Below are positions 27,783-36,739 of a stretch of 64,000 bases of DNA, in pieces. Where the stretch lies: positions 578,294-642,293 of the forward strand of contig OY282367.1 of assembly GCA_958295755.1 (NCBI GenBank). Direction: 5' to 3'. The notes under the pieces were generated by a model. The model was not told the DNA's origin. It made no database searches and was given only the letters and a program-made list of their open reading frames with translations. This stretch comes from an uncultured Acidimicrobiales bacterium. GTDB lineage: Bacteria > Actinomycetota > Acidimicrobiia > Acidimicrobiales > Hopanoidiivorantaceae. Position 1 is the first letter of the stretch. Each line of letters starts with the position of its first letter. Position numbers and translations under genes: made by a program.

Positions 27783-28391
27783 TCAAAGCTCTCTGTCGGT
27801 GGTGCCGCATAGTCCCCACACTCCTATGGCTGAGTTACGGGCGGCTGTGACTGCTTTTTGGATGTGCGATGTGTGGCGGGTGTTGGGGGGAAATGAGAGC
27901 TCACTTGCCATGCCGTATTTTGCTAGGGCTAAATTTACGAAGAGGCCGTCGTCTGCTCTATGGACATAGGCGAGAAGGCGGTCGTAAAGGTCTAGCAGTT
28001 CTTGGTCGCGTGTCAGCAGGATTGGTGTGCCTGGTGGCAGGATGTTGTGCAGGAAATTGGTGGCTTCTGCGCCGCCGCATTCTTCTGGACGTGTGCTGGT
28101 GGATGATTCGGGGGTGTCTATGCCGATGAGTCTTATGCTTGTCTGTTTTCCATCGATAATTGCTCGGATAGTGTCGCCGTCTATGACGCTAGAGACGGTT
28201 GTGGCGTATGAGTGTTGTGGAACAAATGCGGGATCAGTTTGCCAATTCTTTGAACCTGAGGTTGATGGAGCTTCGGGTGGTTCAGATAGGCCTTCCGATT
28301 GGCTGTTAAGTTCAGAGCTGCCGCAGGCTCCGAAAGAGGCTGCGAAGAGTGCTGTGGCAAACAGCACAATGGCGGGAGGTAGGGTTTTCAT
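27783..28391 (-). CDS. Thermonuclease-like (SNase) lipoprotein
   Basis: A 202-residue exported lipoprotein with a staphylococcal-nuclease domain. The N terminus has a signal peptide ending in the lipobox SFGAC (Cys23), then a Ser/Pro-rich linker. The SNase part shows VIDGDTI (metal Asp), IRLIGIDTPES (Arg and Asp-x-x-x-Glu of the active site) and YDRLLAYV (second Arg), the full set for a Ca-dependent phosphodiesterase. It would cut nucleic acid outside the membrane. I start at the ATG at 28391, the beginning of the signal peptide; a GTG at 28460 would add 23 polar residues before it and overlap the DnaA-box repeat. Confidence 0.82.
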   Translation of the reverse strand: MKTLPPAIVLFATALFAASFGACGSSELNSQSEGLSEPPEAPSTSGSKNWQTDPAFVPQHSYATTVSSVIDGDTIRAIIDGKQTSIRLIGIDTPESSTSTRPEECGGAEATNFLHNILPPGTPILLTRDQELLDLYDRLLAYVHRADDGLFVNLALAKYGMASELSFPPNTRHTSHIQKAVTAARNSAIGVWGLCGTTDREL

Positions 28392-28449
28392 TGCTGACTG
28401 GGGGTTTGTTGCTTGCTTGTGGGTTGGTAGCTTCCTTTGTTGCTTAATT

Positions 28450-28483
28450 CCATTATCCACATGGGTGTGACAAGCATTCCTGT
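28450..28483. repeat. Dispersed 34-bp repeat with perfect DnaA box, copy 1
   Basis: Matches 63309-63342 at 30 of 34 positions. Both copies contain TTATCCACA (here 28453-28461), the canonical DnaA box, followed by TGTGACAAGCAT-like sequence. Both lie in short intergenic stretches. Confidence 0.7.
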
Positions 28484-28532
28484 GTAAAGTTCAGGTAGGA
28501 GAGAATCAGCGGGAGAATCACAGGAGAATCAC

Positions 28533-29498
28533 ATGGAAAGATACGGCATCACAGTTCCACTGGCCACAGCAGGGCCGCTGGCACAGCAACAAGAGATCAT
28601 CTCATCGTTGCCCGATTTGGGCTACACAGACGCTTGGTCATCGGAGTCTTTCGCTACTGACGGATTCACACCGCTGGCTCTTACTTCTGTATGGGCTCCG
28701 CAGCTGCGTCTCGGCGTTGCTATCGCCCCTGTATTCACCAGAGGTCCGGCACTTTTAGCTCAGACTGCGGCCTCTTTGGCTCAGGCAGCTCCGGGGAGAT
28801 TCGTGCTAGGAATCGGGACATCTTCAGATGTGATCGTGGAACGTTGGAATGCGACAGCTTTTGACCGCCCTTGGCATCGGGTGCGCGATACCATCAGATT
28901 TCTGCGGTCGGCATTGGCGGGTGAGAAAGTCACGGGCGACTATGAGACTTTTTCGGTGAAGGGCTTTCGCTTAGCTGCGCTACCGCCAGAACCAGTGCCG
29001 ATTCTCGTGGCAGCCTTGCGCCCAGGCATGTTGAAGCTAGCTGCCAGCGAAGGCGACGGGGCGATTCTCAACTGGCTCTCAGCTACAGATGCTGGACGAG
29101 TTTCGGAAATAGTGAGAGAGGTGAATCCTGATGCCGAAATAGTGGCCAGGTTGTTCGTATGCCCCACTGCCGACGCCGATACTGCAAGAGCGGTAGGACG
29201 CAGGTCGATGGCGGCATATGTGAATGTGCCTGTCTATAAGGCATTTCATCAGTGGTTGGGGCGTAGCGATGTGCTGGGCAAGCATTGGGAACTTTGGGAT
29301 GCGGGTGACCGAGCTGGCGCACTGGAAGCCATCCCCGATGAGGTGGTAGATGATATCATAATCTGGGGTAGCCCTGACACTTGTCGCGAGAAGGTTGCTC
29401 GCTATGTGGACAATGGAGTGACGACACCGATGCTGGCACTCACTTGCCCGCCGGGTGTGAGTGAGTTAGAAGCTGTAGCAGAGCTTGCCCAGAGATGA
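28533..29498 (+). CDS. LLM-class F420-dependent oxidoreductase
   Basis: A 321-residue protein of the luciferase-like monooxygenase superfamily, F420-dependent branch. Family traits are YGITVPL at the start, GYTDAWSSES, LRLGVAIAPVFTRGPALLAQTA and the strongly conserved APGRFVLGIGTSS, then RPWHRVRDTIRFLRSALAGEKV and a C-terminal GSPDTCREKVARYVDNGVTTP. These proteins use reduced F420 or flavin on diverse small molecules; the substrate is not evident. AGGAG lies 6 nt before the ATG, inside a run of three GAGAATCA units (28501-28532) of about 11-12 bp. Confidence 0.85.
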   Translation: MERYGITVPLATAGPLAQQQEIISSLPDLGYTDAWSSESFATDGFTPLALTSVWAPQLRLGVAIAPVFTRGPALLAQTAASLAQAAPGRFVLGIGTSSDVIVERWNATAFDRPWHRVRDTIRFLRSALAGEKVTGDYETFSVKGFRLAALPPEPVPILVAALRPGMLKLAASEGDGAILNWLSATDAGRVSEIVREVNPDAEIVARLFVCPTADADTARAVGRRSMAAYVNVPVYKAFHQWLGRSDVLGKHWELWDAGDRAGALEAIPDEVVDDIIIWGSPDTCREKVARYVDNGVTTPMLALTCPPGVSELEAVAELAQR

Positions 29499-29532
29499 TG
29501 AAGCAATAAAGGGATGATGAAGCAGTAAAGGG
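29495..29532. repeat. Tandem pair of 19-bp repeats at a stop codon
   Basis: ATGATGAAGCAATAAAGGG is repeated at once with one change. The first copy covers the stop codon of the F420 oxidoreductase gene. Confidence 0.75.
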
Positions 29533-29704
29533 ATTGGCGCAGAAATATCCAGATATGGATTACTTTCAGTTAAAGGGCTAAGATAGAAATTGAGAAAAGA
29601 TATTTTCTGGAATTGCTCAAAGAACCTATACTTTGGGTGTAAGATTTCAGAAAATTGAGCATTATAGAGACATACCATTAGGTAGACAGGAGAGCAGATC
29701 AGAA

Positions 29705-29929
29705 ATGACAGAGACAGTAATCACCGAAGTAACATTGCCCTCAGCAACCAAAGCTGTAACCAGCAAAGACCTGATGGCTCAGGCTGTCGTCCTGATAGAT
29801 GACAAGCTATCGCAACTGCCGGCGCGCAACATCGTTTCGGCCAATGAAGTCTCTGATTTGCTACTAGATATTCGTCTGCTGCTCTCAGAGGCGCGTGATA
29901 CTGACACTAAGGTCGTCTCTGCCAACTGA
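29705..29929 (+). CDS. Small hypothetical protein, helical
   Basis: A 74-residue protein I do not recognise. The first 20 residues are Thr/Val-rich; the rest (SKDLMAQAVVLIDDKLSQLP, then SANEVSDLLLDIRLLLSEA) looks like two amphipathic helices. No Cys, signal or membrane segment is visible. The ATG at 29705 is preceded by GGAGAG at a somewhat long distance; an ATG at 29633 in the same frame would add 24 residues with no better ribosome site. The gene stands alone between two others on opposite strands. Confidence 0.55.
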   Translation: MTETVITEVTLPSATKAVTSKDLMAQAVVLIDDKLSQLPARNIVSANEVSDLLLDIRLLLSEARDTDTKVVSAN

Positions 29930-29945
29930 GATATCAATCGCCCGT

Positions 29946-31226
29946 CTAGCTCTCTAGTCTTATTCCGAAGTTTTCTACATACTCCAACAGGGCTTCTCGG
30001 CGTTCGGCTGGGTCTATATGGAAGTCTGAGAGATCGTAGGCCACTCGTCCATGTCGGCCGCGAGGGTGCTCTTCCATGTAGGTGTGCATCCCTTGCTTTA
30101 CTTCGTCGGTGAAGGGCTGGCCTGCTATCTCATAGATCTTGGCCACTGTGGTTACATCGTCAGCCATGAACTCGTGGAACACGATATCTATTGAGCGATC
30201 TTCCGGTAGCAGATGGCGGTCTCTGGTGCAGGCGGTAAGCATATCTTCTATTAGCTGCGCCCACCAGTTGCCTAGGCGATGCAGATCTATAGGTAGCTTC
30301 GCGCTCATTCGAGAGCTATAGCTCACCATTGTGCAGAACGAAGCCGTGATAGAGACGGGATCGCGATGTGTCACCGCGAAGGTGGCATCGGGGAAGACCG
30401 TAGTGAGTGGCCTGAACTGCTCCAGATGCTGAGGCGACTTTAGAATCCAACGCTCGCCACCGCGCAGATATTGCAGGGCTTGAAGGATGCGCTTGAGGTA
30501 TTGATAGTGGGGGGTTTGATCGGTTCGCTTGTAGTATTCCCGCCAGCTGGGGAAGACGCCCATCGTGTCGAAGAGCATTGTGGATCCTGACATGCCTAGC
30601 AGATGGATCTCTTCGTGCACATGGTCCCAAGTCATCTCATGCATACGGTCGAAGTGAGGGAGAAAATAGTTGCGTTGGTCTATGCCTTGTTGCGCCCTTT
30701 CCACGCGGCCGTCTATGGTCTCTTCACCTTCGGGGGCGACTGGTTCTAAGGCTTCCCACCACGGCAGCGATCGGAGGTTTTCATCTGAAGCGATGAGGTT
30801 GTGGAGGTGGGTGGTGCCAGAACGGGGCATGCCTGCAATAATGATGGGGGCTTTGACTTCTACATCGTTGATTTCTGGATTTTGCTTGTAGAGATTTTCA
30901 AGGCGCAGACGGTTTACTAAAAACGAGGTGAGCTGCGACCATGAGCCGAGCCGTCCCATCGGGCTGAGCCAGCCGGACTCTTCGATTGACTTGCAGAGGG
31001 CTGTGAGCGGTTCGGCGTATTCGTCTTCGCCGAAGTTGTCTAAGCCGGTCTGCTCTCTGGCTGCTGCCATGAGGGCGTCTAGTGAGATGTTGATATCGGT
31101 AGCCATCGCCGAGGTACCTTCTATCATTTGAAGTTGCTCTTCGGTGAATTCGGGATTGGCTAAGTCGTGAAGATGTATATCTGGAGGGCGGTTATCTGAA
31201 GGGCGGTCGGGCGAACGATCAGGCAT
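29946..31226 (-). CDS. Sulfotransferase family protein
   Basis: A 426-residue cytoplasmic sulfotransferase. The 5'-phosphosulfate loop is IIIAGMPRSGTTHLHNLIA (about residues 128-146) and the 3'-phosphate site is LKSPQHLEQF with VTHRDPVSITASF further on. These transfer sulfate from PAPS to an alcohol, phenol or glycan acceptor. PAPS would come from cysD, cysN and cysC 5 kb away. I start at 31226, where AGGAAGG precedes the ATG; the longer frame from 31292 lacks such a site. The acceptor is unknown. Confidence 0.85.
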   Translation of the reverse strand: MPDRSPDRPSDNRPPDIHLHDLANPEFTEEQLQMIEGTSAMATDINISLDALMAAAREQTGLDNFGEDEYAEPLTALCKSIEESGWLSPMGRLGSWSQLTSFLVNRLRLENLYKQNPEINDVEVKAPIIIAGMPRSGTTHLHNLIASDENLRSLPWWEALEPVAPEGEETIDGRVERAQQGIDQRNYFLPHFDRMHEMTWDHVHEEIHLLGMSGSTMLFDTMGVFPSWREYYKRTDQTPHYQYLKRILQALQYLRGGERWILKSPQHLEQFRPLTTVFPDATFAVTHRDPVSITASFCTMVSYSSRMSAKLPIDLHRLGNWWAQLIEDMLTACTRDRHLLPEDRSIDIVFHEFMADDVTTVAKIYEIAGQPFTDEVKQGMHTYMEEHPRGRHGRVAYDLSDFHIDPAERREALLEYVENFGIRLES

Positions 31227-31349
31227 TGGGTTTCCTTCCTGTGTGGGAGGTTGCAGAGGAGTCGCAGAGTTGGGATTTCTTATGGTTGGCACTATTTCTT
31301 ACGGTGGGCATTTGGTGGGCATTGTCTAGAGGTTGCTTAGGGGTGAAGT

Positions 31350-31904
31350 TTATTTACCGAGGGGGACGACAGACTTGACGAGCTTACCGAGGATGACGCC
31401 TAATATCATGCCGCCTGCTACATCAGTGGCGTGGTGGATACGCACATGAATTCTACTGCAAGCAACCACTGCGCCTAGCAACCAGAAAGGCCAACGTCGT
31501 TTTGTTGCTTCGCCTAGGAGAATGGCAGCTAAAAACGCGCTGCAGGCGTGGCCGCTAGGGAAGCTAGAAGTTAGTGGTATTCGCAGATTATGTGGGCGGT
31601 CGTGGGTTGGTTCGAGCGGTCGTATGCGGCGGAAGAACGACTTGATGATCAAGTTCACAAATACCGATTCCAAAGCAAGTGCCGTGGCTGTGCGGAAGAA
31701 GTTGCGCTTGTGTCGGCCGCCTCGGACGCTAAGGAGGGCTGCCAACAGATGCCAGAGCAGGCTCCAGTCGCCGAGGCTGGAGGCTGTGTAGAAGATTCTG
31801 TCGAAGAAGGGATTGCCTCGCAGGTGTTCCCAAGCTTCGTCTACCAGCCGGTCTAAGTCGTCCAGGGGTCGCCAGTCGGAGCCGGCTTGAGGGGGGTAAC
31901 TCAT
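31350..31904 (-). CDS. PAP2-family membrane phosphatase
   Basis: A 184-residue integral membrane protein of the type 2 phosphatidic acid phosphatase family. The three signature motifs are present: KSFFRRIRP (K-x6-RP), SSFPSGHACS (PSGH) and SRIHVRIHHATDVAGG (SR-x5-H-x3-D). It would dephosphorylate a lipid phosphate such as phosphatidate or undecaprenyl diphosphate. The ATG at 31904 overlaps the vanW-like stop as ATGA, so the two are translationally coupled; the start at 31931 is less likely. The neighbours suggest cell-envelope work. Confidence 0.85.
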   Translation of the reverse strand: MSYPPQAGSDWRPLDDLDRLVDEAWEHLRGNPFFDRIFYTASSLGDWSLLWHLLAALLSVRGGRHKRNFFRTATALALESVFVNLIIKSFFRRIRPLEPTHDRPHNLRIPLTSSFPSGHACSAFLAAILLGEATKRRWPFWLLGAVVACSRIHVRIHHATDVAGGMILGVILGKLVKSVVPLGK

Positions 31905-34069
31905 CCTTCGCCCTCTGATCTTGGCAGACACACATTGCGGCGGACTTCCGTGCGATCAGCGATTTGACCTGGCGGGCATGGCTGGCAGGCATCTGGCCAT
32001 TCATCGTCGTCAGTGTCTATGCCGATTTCGTTGGGTTGGCAATCGGGAGGATCCACATAGTACCGACCTAGACAGTTGATGCCTTCGGCTGGTCGGTAGA
32101 GGGCTATGACCTTGTCGACTTTTTGGGTGCCATCGGTATAGGTGAGGGTTCGCTCGGTGTGCACACGGGTGCATTCTCCTTCAGCGATGCTGACTTGATC
32201 TGTCTGTTCTACCTCGACCCACTTCGTACTGTAGATAGAGACCGATATGGAATCTGCTGTGTAGGTGGGCCAGATGAGCATGGGGTAAGGAGTGTTGTTT
32301 TGCACCAGGAGATCCACATAGGGCCAAGATATCGTGGCTTCTCTTCCGTAAGGGTAGCGGGAGATGTAGAGGCTGTGGCTTTGATATTCCAAGAAATCCA
32401 GCCCAGCAAAGAAAGCAGCGTTGAAGAAAGTAGTGGCGAATTGCGACACGCCCCCCCCTACATCTTCGGTAAAAACGCCTCTGTATATCACGCCTGCTTC
32501 TACGAAACCTTTGGCTTCGGTACGGTTGCCTACATGATCATTGAGTGAGAAAGTTTCACCTGGTTCTATTATTGCTCCTCGCGCGAGGTCGGCAAAACGT
32601 TGAATGTTGGTAACACGGGGCTGAGGGTCTGCTTCCGTATCGGGGCGATGCATAGTGGTGAATTCGCCGACTATTTCACGGATATCGCCATCTGCGGCGA
32701 AGTCGGGCATGAGATCGGTGTCTACTCGCACGGGAACGGAGATACTGGGGGTGCCTGGGTCGGAGGTGTCAGGGTCTGAAGCGGTTGGTTCAGGAGTGTC
32801 TGGCGCGGCAGGGTCGGAAGTATCAGGGTCTGCTGCATCCGGGTCGGAAGTATCGCGGTTAGCGAAGAGAGCGTGAAGGATGCTATCGGTGTCAAAGGGG
32901 GCACAGCAGCGTGAGCCGGGGGAAGTATCCATAGCGACTGGTTCGCCATCAATGATGGTGATGGTGCCGAAGTCGCCGGGGATTATGTCATCTATGAAGC
33001 GTTCTTCTAGGGCTTCGTGAATGGTTTCGTCTTCGATGAGTGAGACGCTGAGAATGCTGGAAGCAGGGGAGGGGGCAGGGGAGTCGGAGGTAGCCTCGGT
33101 ATCAGCTGCATCAGTGTTAGTTTCAGAGTCGGAGGTATCTGTGTCGGAGGTATCTGTGTCGGAGGTATCTGTGTCGGAGGTTTCAGAGTTATCAGCAGCA
33201 AGGTCGGCACATGTTCGGATTTGTCTACCTGTTACTTCCAACTCAACTTGTAGCCAACTTCTGACGATGGTGGGTGAGAAACGATGCGATGTATTGGCTG
33301 AGTGCACTGTCAAGCCAAGTGATGTGGCTTCATTGAGCAGGTCTATTTGCTCGCTGAGGGCGTTGTTGTCGGTGCGGGTGCTGAGTTCGGTAGAAGGCAC
33401 GTTCACGACTATCTCATCGGCAAACGGATCGGCAGCTTGGCGCACGCCTTGGGCGATGTCGTTGCCGCAGATGATCGCCCCCTCTTCACCAGGTGTGAAC
33501 TGGAACGACCGCTGAGTTCCGCGAGGCGCAAGCTGAGCATCTTTCGGTTCGGAAATGGTGATGTCTGCTATGTCAGCAAAAAACTCGCTGTCGGTATTCA
33601 GGTCGGTTAAGTAATAAACCTGCGTTTTGTGCGTCTCAAACATTGAGCCAACCCACTTGCTGGCACGCTCAAAGAAATTGCCTATCCTGCCTGGGCGTAG
33701 GGCTTCATTGACGGTGCGGTCGACATCTATCCCGAAACCGAGATCGCCCATGGTGAAAGTTTGGTCGCCGCTTTCCATCTGTAGGTGAACTGGCCGTGAG
33801 GCGTGCTCTTCGGCTGTATCTGAAAGAAGATTTTGCAGGGCCGACTCTGAAAGACCGCCGATTGCTGTGTCTTCATACCGCCCGTCAGGAAAGGTGAGTG
33901 TGACATTGCGCATGACTTTGCCGCTATGAGAGTTATTGTCTATCACATAGCCGATTAGCCAGCCGCCAACTACGAGCACAACTACGCCGAGCAGGCTTAG
34001 CCCAGCTATCTTCCATCCGCGGCCACGGCGGGGGGAGTCTTCAAGGGGAGGCGCAGTGGTGTCGGACAT
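31901..34069 (-). CDS. VanW-family protein with PG-binding-type domain
   Basis: A 722-residue single-pass membrane protein: cytoplasmic N terminus, one transmembrane helix (about residues 20-43), then extracellular domains. The PG-binding-4-like part spans the first half, and the VanW domain lies at about residues 500-625 (LARGAIIEPGETFSLNDHVG and DVGGGVSQFATTFFNAAFF). Two acidic low-complexity linkers interrupt it: TSDTDTSDTDTSD-type and DPDTSDP-type, encoded partly by 15-bp tandem repeats. The C terminus has a Cys-rich tail (CPPGQIADRTEVRRNVC). The function of VanW proteins is unclear; a role at peptidoglycan is inferred. I start at 34069, one base after the nucS stop. Confidence 0.82.
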   Translation of the reverse strand: MSDTTAPPLEDSPRRGRGWKIAGLSLLGVVVLVVGGWLIGYVIDNNSHSGKVMRNVTLTFPDGRYEDTAIGGLSESALQNLLSDTAEEHASRPVHLQMESGDQTFTMGDLGFGIDVDRTVNEALRPGRIGNFFERASKWVGSMFETHKTQVYYLTDLNTDSEFFADIADITISEPKDAQLAPRGTQRSFQFTPGEEGAIICGNDIAQGVRQAADPFADEIVVNVPSTELSTRTDNNALSEQIDLLNEATSLGLTVHSANTSHRFSPTIVRSWLQVELEVTGRQIRTCADLAADNSETSDTDTSDTDTSDTDTSDSETNTDAADTEATSDSPAPSPASSILSVSLIEDETIHEALEERFIDDIIPGDFGTITIIDGEPVAMDTSPGSRCCAPFDTDSILHALFANRDTSDPDAADPDTSDPAAPDTPEPTASDPDTSDPGTPSISVPVRVDTDLMPDFAADGDIREIVGEFTTMHRPDTEADPQPRVTNIQRFADLARGAIIEPGETFSLNDHVGNRTEAKGFVEAGVIYRGVFTEDVGGGVSQFATTFFNAAFFAGLDFLEYQSHSLYISRYPYGREATISWPYVDLLVQNNTPYPMLIWPTYTADSISVSIYSTKWVEVEQTDQVSIAEGECTRVHTERTLTYTDGTQKVDKVIALYRPAEGINCLGRYYVDPPDCQPNEIGIDTDDDEWPDACQPCPPGQIADRTEVRRNVCLPRSEGEG

Positions 34070-34070
34070 T

Positions 34071-34730
34071 TTAAAATAAGCGCGACTGCGCTTGCTCCAT
34101 GCCACGAAGATCGTCATAATCCACGACCCGCCACTCTATATTGCGCCTCTGGGCTAGGGTTTTTGCCTGCTGTTTGAACTCTTGAGCTACGAGCATGCCT
34201 CTTACAGGGGCTATCAGCTGATCATGTTGAAGAAACTCTAGATAGCGGCTGAGTTGTTCCACGCTGTCCATCTCACCACGCCGTTTTACTTCCACGGCTA
34301 CGGTCTGCCCTTCGGCGTCGGTGCAGAGGAGGTCTACAGGGCCGATTTCGGTTTGATGTTCGCGACGGATCAGCTTGAAGCCTTCACCTAGGGCTTCTGG
34401 AGCACCCGCCAACAGCTCTTGGAGATGAGCTTCCACTCCGTCTTTTTGAAGGCCGGGGTCGGAGCCTAACTCGTAGGTTTTGTCGGAGATTACTTCTGTG
34501 AATGAGATTTGTAGCTGCTCGCCTTTGGTATTGGTTATTGCCCAAGTGTCGCCTTCGTCTTTGAAACAGTTGGGGGCGTTCATCCAGTTGAGCGGTTTGT
34601 ATGCCCCGCCATCTGCATGTACCGCCACGCAGCCATCGGATTTGACCATAATCAAACGAACAGCATCGGGCAGGTGGGCTGAAAGACGCCCGACATAATC
34701 CACAACACAGCGGGCGATTACAAGACGCAT
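34071..34730 (-). CDS. nucS: Endonuclease NucS/EndoMS
   Basis: NucS is the mismatch-specific endonuclease that replaces MutS/MutL in most Actinobacteria and many archaea; it cuts both strands at G-T, G-G and T-T mismatches. The 219-residue product begins MRLVIARCVVDYVGRLSAHL and carries YKPLNWM in the N-terminal DNA-binding domain. The nuclease part has the usual D-(E-x-K) set: GPVDLLC (Asp133) and VAVEVKRRG (Glu147, Lys149). The start at 34730 is the family's; it overlaps the 3' end of cysQ by 13 bp. Confidence 0.92.
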   Translation of the reverse strand: MRLVIARCVVDYVGRLSAHLPDAVRLIMVKSDGCVAVHADGGAYKPLNWMNAPNCFKDEGDTWAITNTKGEQLQISFTEVISDKTYELGSDPGLQKDGVEAHLQELLAGAPEALGEGFKLIRREHQTEIGPVDLLCTDAEGQTVAVEVKRRGEMDSVEQLSRYLEFLQHDQLIAPVRGMLVAQEFKQQAKTLAQRRNIEWRVVDYDDLRGMEQAQSRLF

Positions 34731-35710
34731 AGTGCTGCTACAGCAAGTGCTTGAGTGGCCCATTCGGGGCGGCAGATGAGCAGGTCAGGGAGGTAGACAT
34801 TGGGCTGGTTGTAGCGCAAAGGGCTGCCGTCTATGCGAGAGGTATGACACCCTGCGGCACGGGCGACTGCTACAGGGGCGGCAGAGTCCCACTCGTATTG
34901 TCCGCCGGTGTGAGCGTAGATGTCGGCTTCGCCTAAGACAACCGACATAGCTTTGGCTCCGGCTGAGCCTAAGCACATCAACTCACCATTCAGTAGTTCG
35001 GCTATGGCATGAGGCACGGGCCCAGGGCGACTTCGACTGGCGATGACGCGGGGGATGTTGGGTTTGGCTACTGGCGGTAGCGCAGAGGTGCCTGCGGTGG
35101 AAAGAGTAATGCCGCGTGCTGGTAAGGCTACTGCTCCTGCGGCTAGTTCGCCGTCTTCCAGCAGGGCAACATGTACGGCCCAATCGTCTCTGGGCGGATC
35201 CCCGAATTCTCGTGTGCCGTCTAGCGGATCTAGTATCCAAACTCTTTCTGCTGTGAGACGTCTGGGATCGTTTCTGCCTTCTTCTGAGAGCACGATGTCG
35301 TGAGGGCGAGCGGCTTGAAGCTCAGCAACAAGGAATTCATGCGAAAGGCGGTCACCTTTGTCTTTGAGATCAGCCAAGATTGCGAAGTGCGTGTTCCAAA
35401 ATGCCACATTTTCAGAATTTGTAGACTCCACATTTTTTGAAGCACGGCTTTTAGAAGCAAGATATTCAGTCATCTCAGTTGTTTTGGATCGCAAATCCAT
35501 GAGCAGCTCACCTGCCCGCTTAGCCAAATCGGCTGCTAGGTGATGGTCGTCAGATGACTTGTCGGGGCTTTGACCAGAGATGTTATCAAGCCTATTTTGA
35601 GGGCTTTTGTTTGCTTCTGCCGCTGTGGTTTCAGTGGGTGGTTTAGCAGGGGTTTCAGCAGGGATTTCAGCAGTAAGACCAGAATCTTGGCTCGCGATGT
35701 CAGGGTTCAT
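34718..35710 (-). CDS. cysQ: CysQ-like 3'(2'),5'-bisphosphate nucleotidase / IMPase family
   Basis: A 330-residue member of the inositol-monophosphatase superfamily. Visible are DKGDRLSHEFLV, the metal-site Glu in IVLSEEG, the hallmark WILDPLDGTREF and the closing EWDSAAPVAVARAAG. The GTREF form is typical of CysQ, which hydrolyses PAP, the by-product of sulfotransferases, to AMP. The neighbouring cysD, cysN and cysC, and the sulfotransferase nearby, fit that role; inositol phosphatase is the alternative. The first 70 residues are a variable Thr/Pro/Ala-rich extension. The ATG at 35710 faces the cysD start 23 bp away, so the promoters must overlap. It heads a run of overlapping minus-strand genes: cysQ, nucS, vanW-like, PAP2. 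Confidence 0.82.
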   Translation of the reverse strand: MNPDIASQDSGLTAEIPAETPAKPPTETTAAEANKSPQNRLDNISGQSPDKSSDDHHLAADLAKRAGELLMDLRSKTTEMTEYLASKSRASKNVESTNSENVAFWNTHFAILADLKDKGDRLSHEFLVAELQAARPHDIVLSEEGRNDPRRLTAERVWILDPLDGTREFGDPPRDDWAVHVALLEDGELAAGAVALPARGITLSTAGTSALPPVAKPNIPRVIASRSRPGPVPHAIAELLNGELMCLGSAGAKAMSVVLGEADIYAHTGGQYEWDSAAPVAVARAAGCHTSRIDGSPLRYNQPNVYLPDLLICRPEWATQALAVAALCVL

Positions 35711-35733
35711 GTAATTTACAGCATACTTAAGGC

Positions 35734-36717
35734 ATGGAATATGGCTTGGAAAATGCACCAAATGCAACCAACTCATCTTTTGACATCGCTGCTATGGCGG
35801 CCGATGACTTAGCAGCTAAAGACTTAGCGCACCTGCGCGATCTGGAAGCTGAGTCCATCCACATCTTCCGCGAGGTGGCAGCAGAGTTTGAAAATCCTGT
35901 GTTGCTTTGCTCAGGAGGCAAAGATTCGGTGGTGATGGTGCATCTCGCAGCCAAAGCTTTTTGGCCCTGCAAGTTGCCGTTCCCTATCATGCATGTAGAT
36001 ACTGGTCATAACTTTTCTGAAGTCATAGAGTTTCGCGACAGCTTGATTGAGTCATTGGGAGCTCGTTTGGTGGTGGCATCGGTGGAAGAGTCGATCAAGC
36101 AAGGCCGAGTAGTAGACGACACTGGCCCGAAAGCCTCCCGCAATCGTCTGCAGACTACAACCTTGCTTGACGCCATAGAAGAGCACGGGTTTGACTCGGT
36201 GTTCGGCGGCGGTCGCAGAGACGAAGAAAAAGCCCGTGCCAAAGAGCGGGTGTTCTCGTTCAGAGATGAGTTCGGCCAGTGGGATCCGAAGAATCAACGC
36301 CCAGAGCTTTGGAATCTCTACAACGGACGCCATCGGCAGGGCGAGCACATTCGGGTGTTTCCCATATCTAACTGGACAGAGCTCGACATTTGGCAATATG
36401 TGGCGCAAGAAGGGATAGCCTTGCCCTCTATCTACTATGCACATCGCCGTCAAGTTTTTGAACGCGACGGTATGTTGTTGGCTGTGACGCCCTTTGTGAC
36501 GCTGCTGGAAGGAGAAGAACCGTTTGAAGCTTCGGTGCGCTATCGCACTGTGGGCGATGCCACCTGCACCGGGGCTGTGGAATCAGAAGCCGACACAGTT
36601 GAGAAAGTTGTGATGGAAGTAGCCGTTAGTCGTATCACCGAGCGAGGTGCCACCAGAGCCGACGACCGCTTCTCAGAAGCTGCTATGGAAGATCGCAAAA
36701 AGCAAGGCTATTTCTAG
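35734..36717 (+). CDS. cysD: Sulfate adenylyltransferase subunit 2
   Basis: CysD joins ATP and sulfate to adenylyl sulfate, with the GTPase CysN driving the reaction. The 327-residue product has the PP-loop SGGKDSVVMVHLA, then PFPIMHVDTGHNFSEVIEFRD, FGGGRRDEEKARAKERVFS and RVFPISNWTELDIWQY, all diagnostic. The N-terminal 20 residues before MAADDLAAKDLAHL are unusual; an ATG at 35794 would give the more typical start. cysN follows after 22 bp. Confidence 0.93.
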   Translation: MEYGLENAPNATNSSFDIAAMAADDLAAKDLAHLRDLEAESIHIFREVAAEFENPVLLCSGGKDSVVMVHLAAKAFWPCKLPFPIMHVDTGHNFSEVIEFRDSLIESLGARLVVASVEESIKQGRVVDDTGPKASRNRLQTTTLLDAIEEHGFDSVFGGGRRDEEKARAKERVFSFRDEFGQWDPKNQRPELWNLYNGRHRQGEHIRVFPISNWTELDIWQYVAQEGIALPSIYYAHRRQVFERDGMLLAVTPFVTLLEGEEPFEASVRYRTVGDATCTGAVESEADTVEKVVMEVAVSRITERGATRADDRFSEAAMEDRKKQGYF

Positions 36718-36739
36718 GTCGCTAAGAGAGTTAAGAGAT

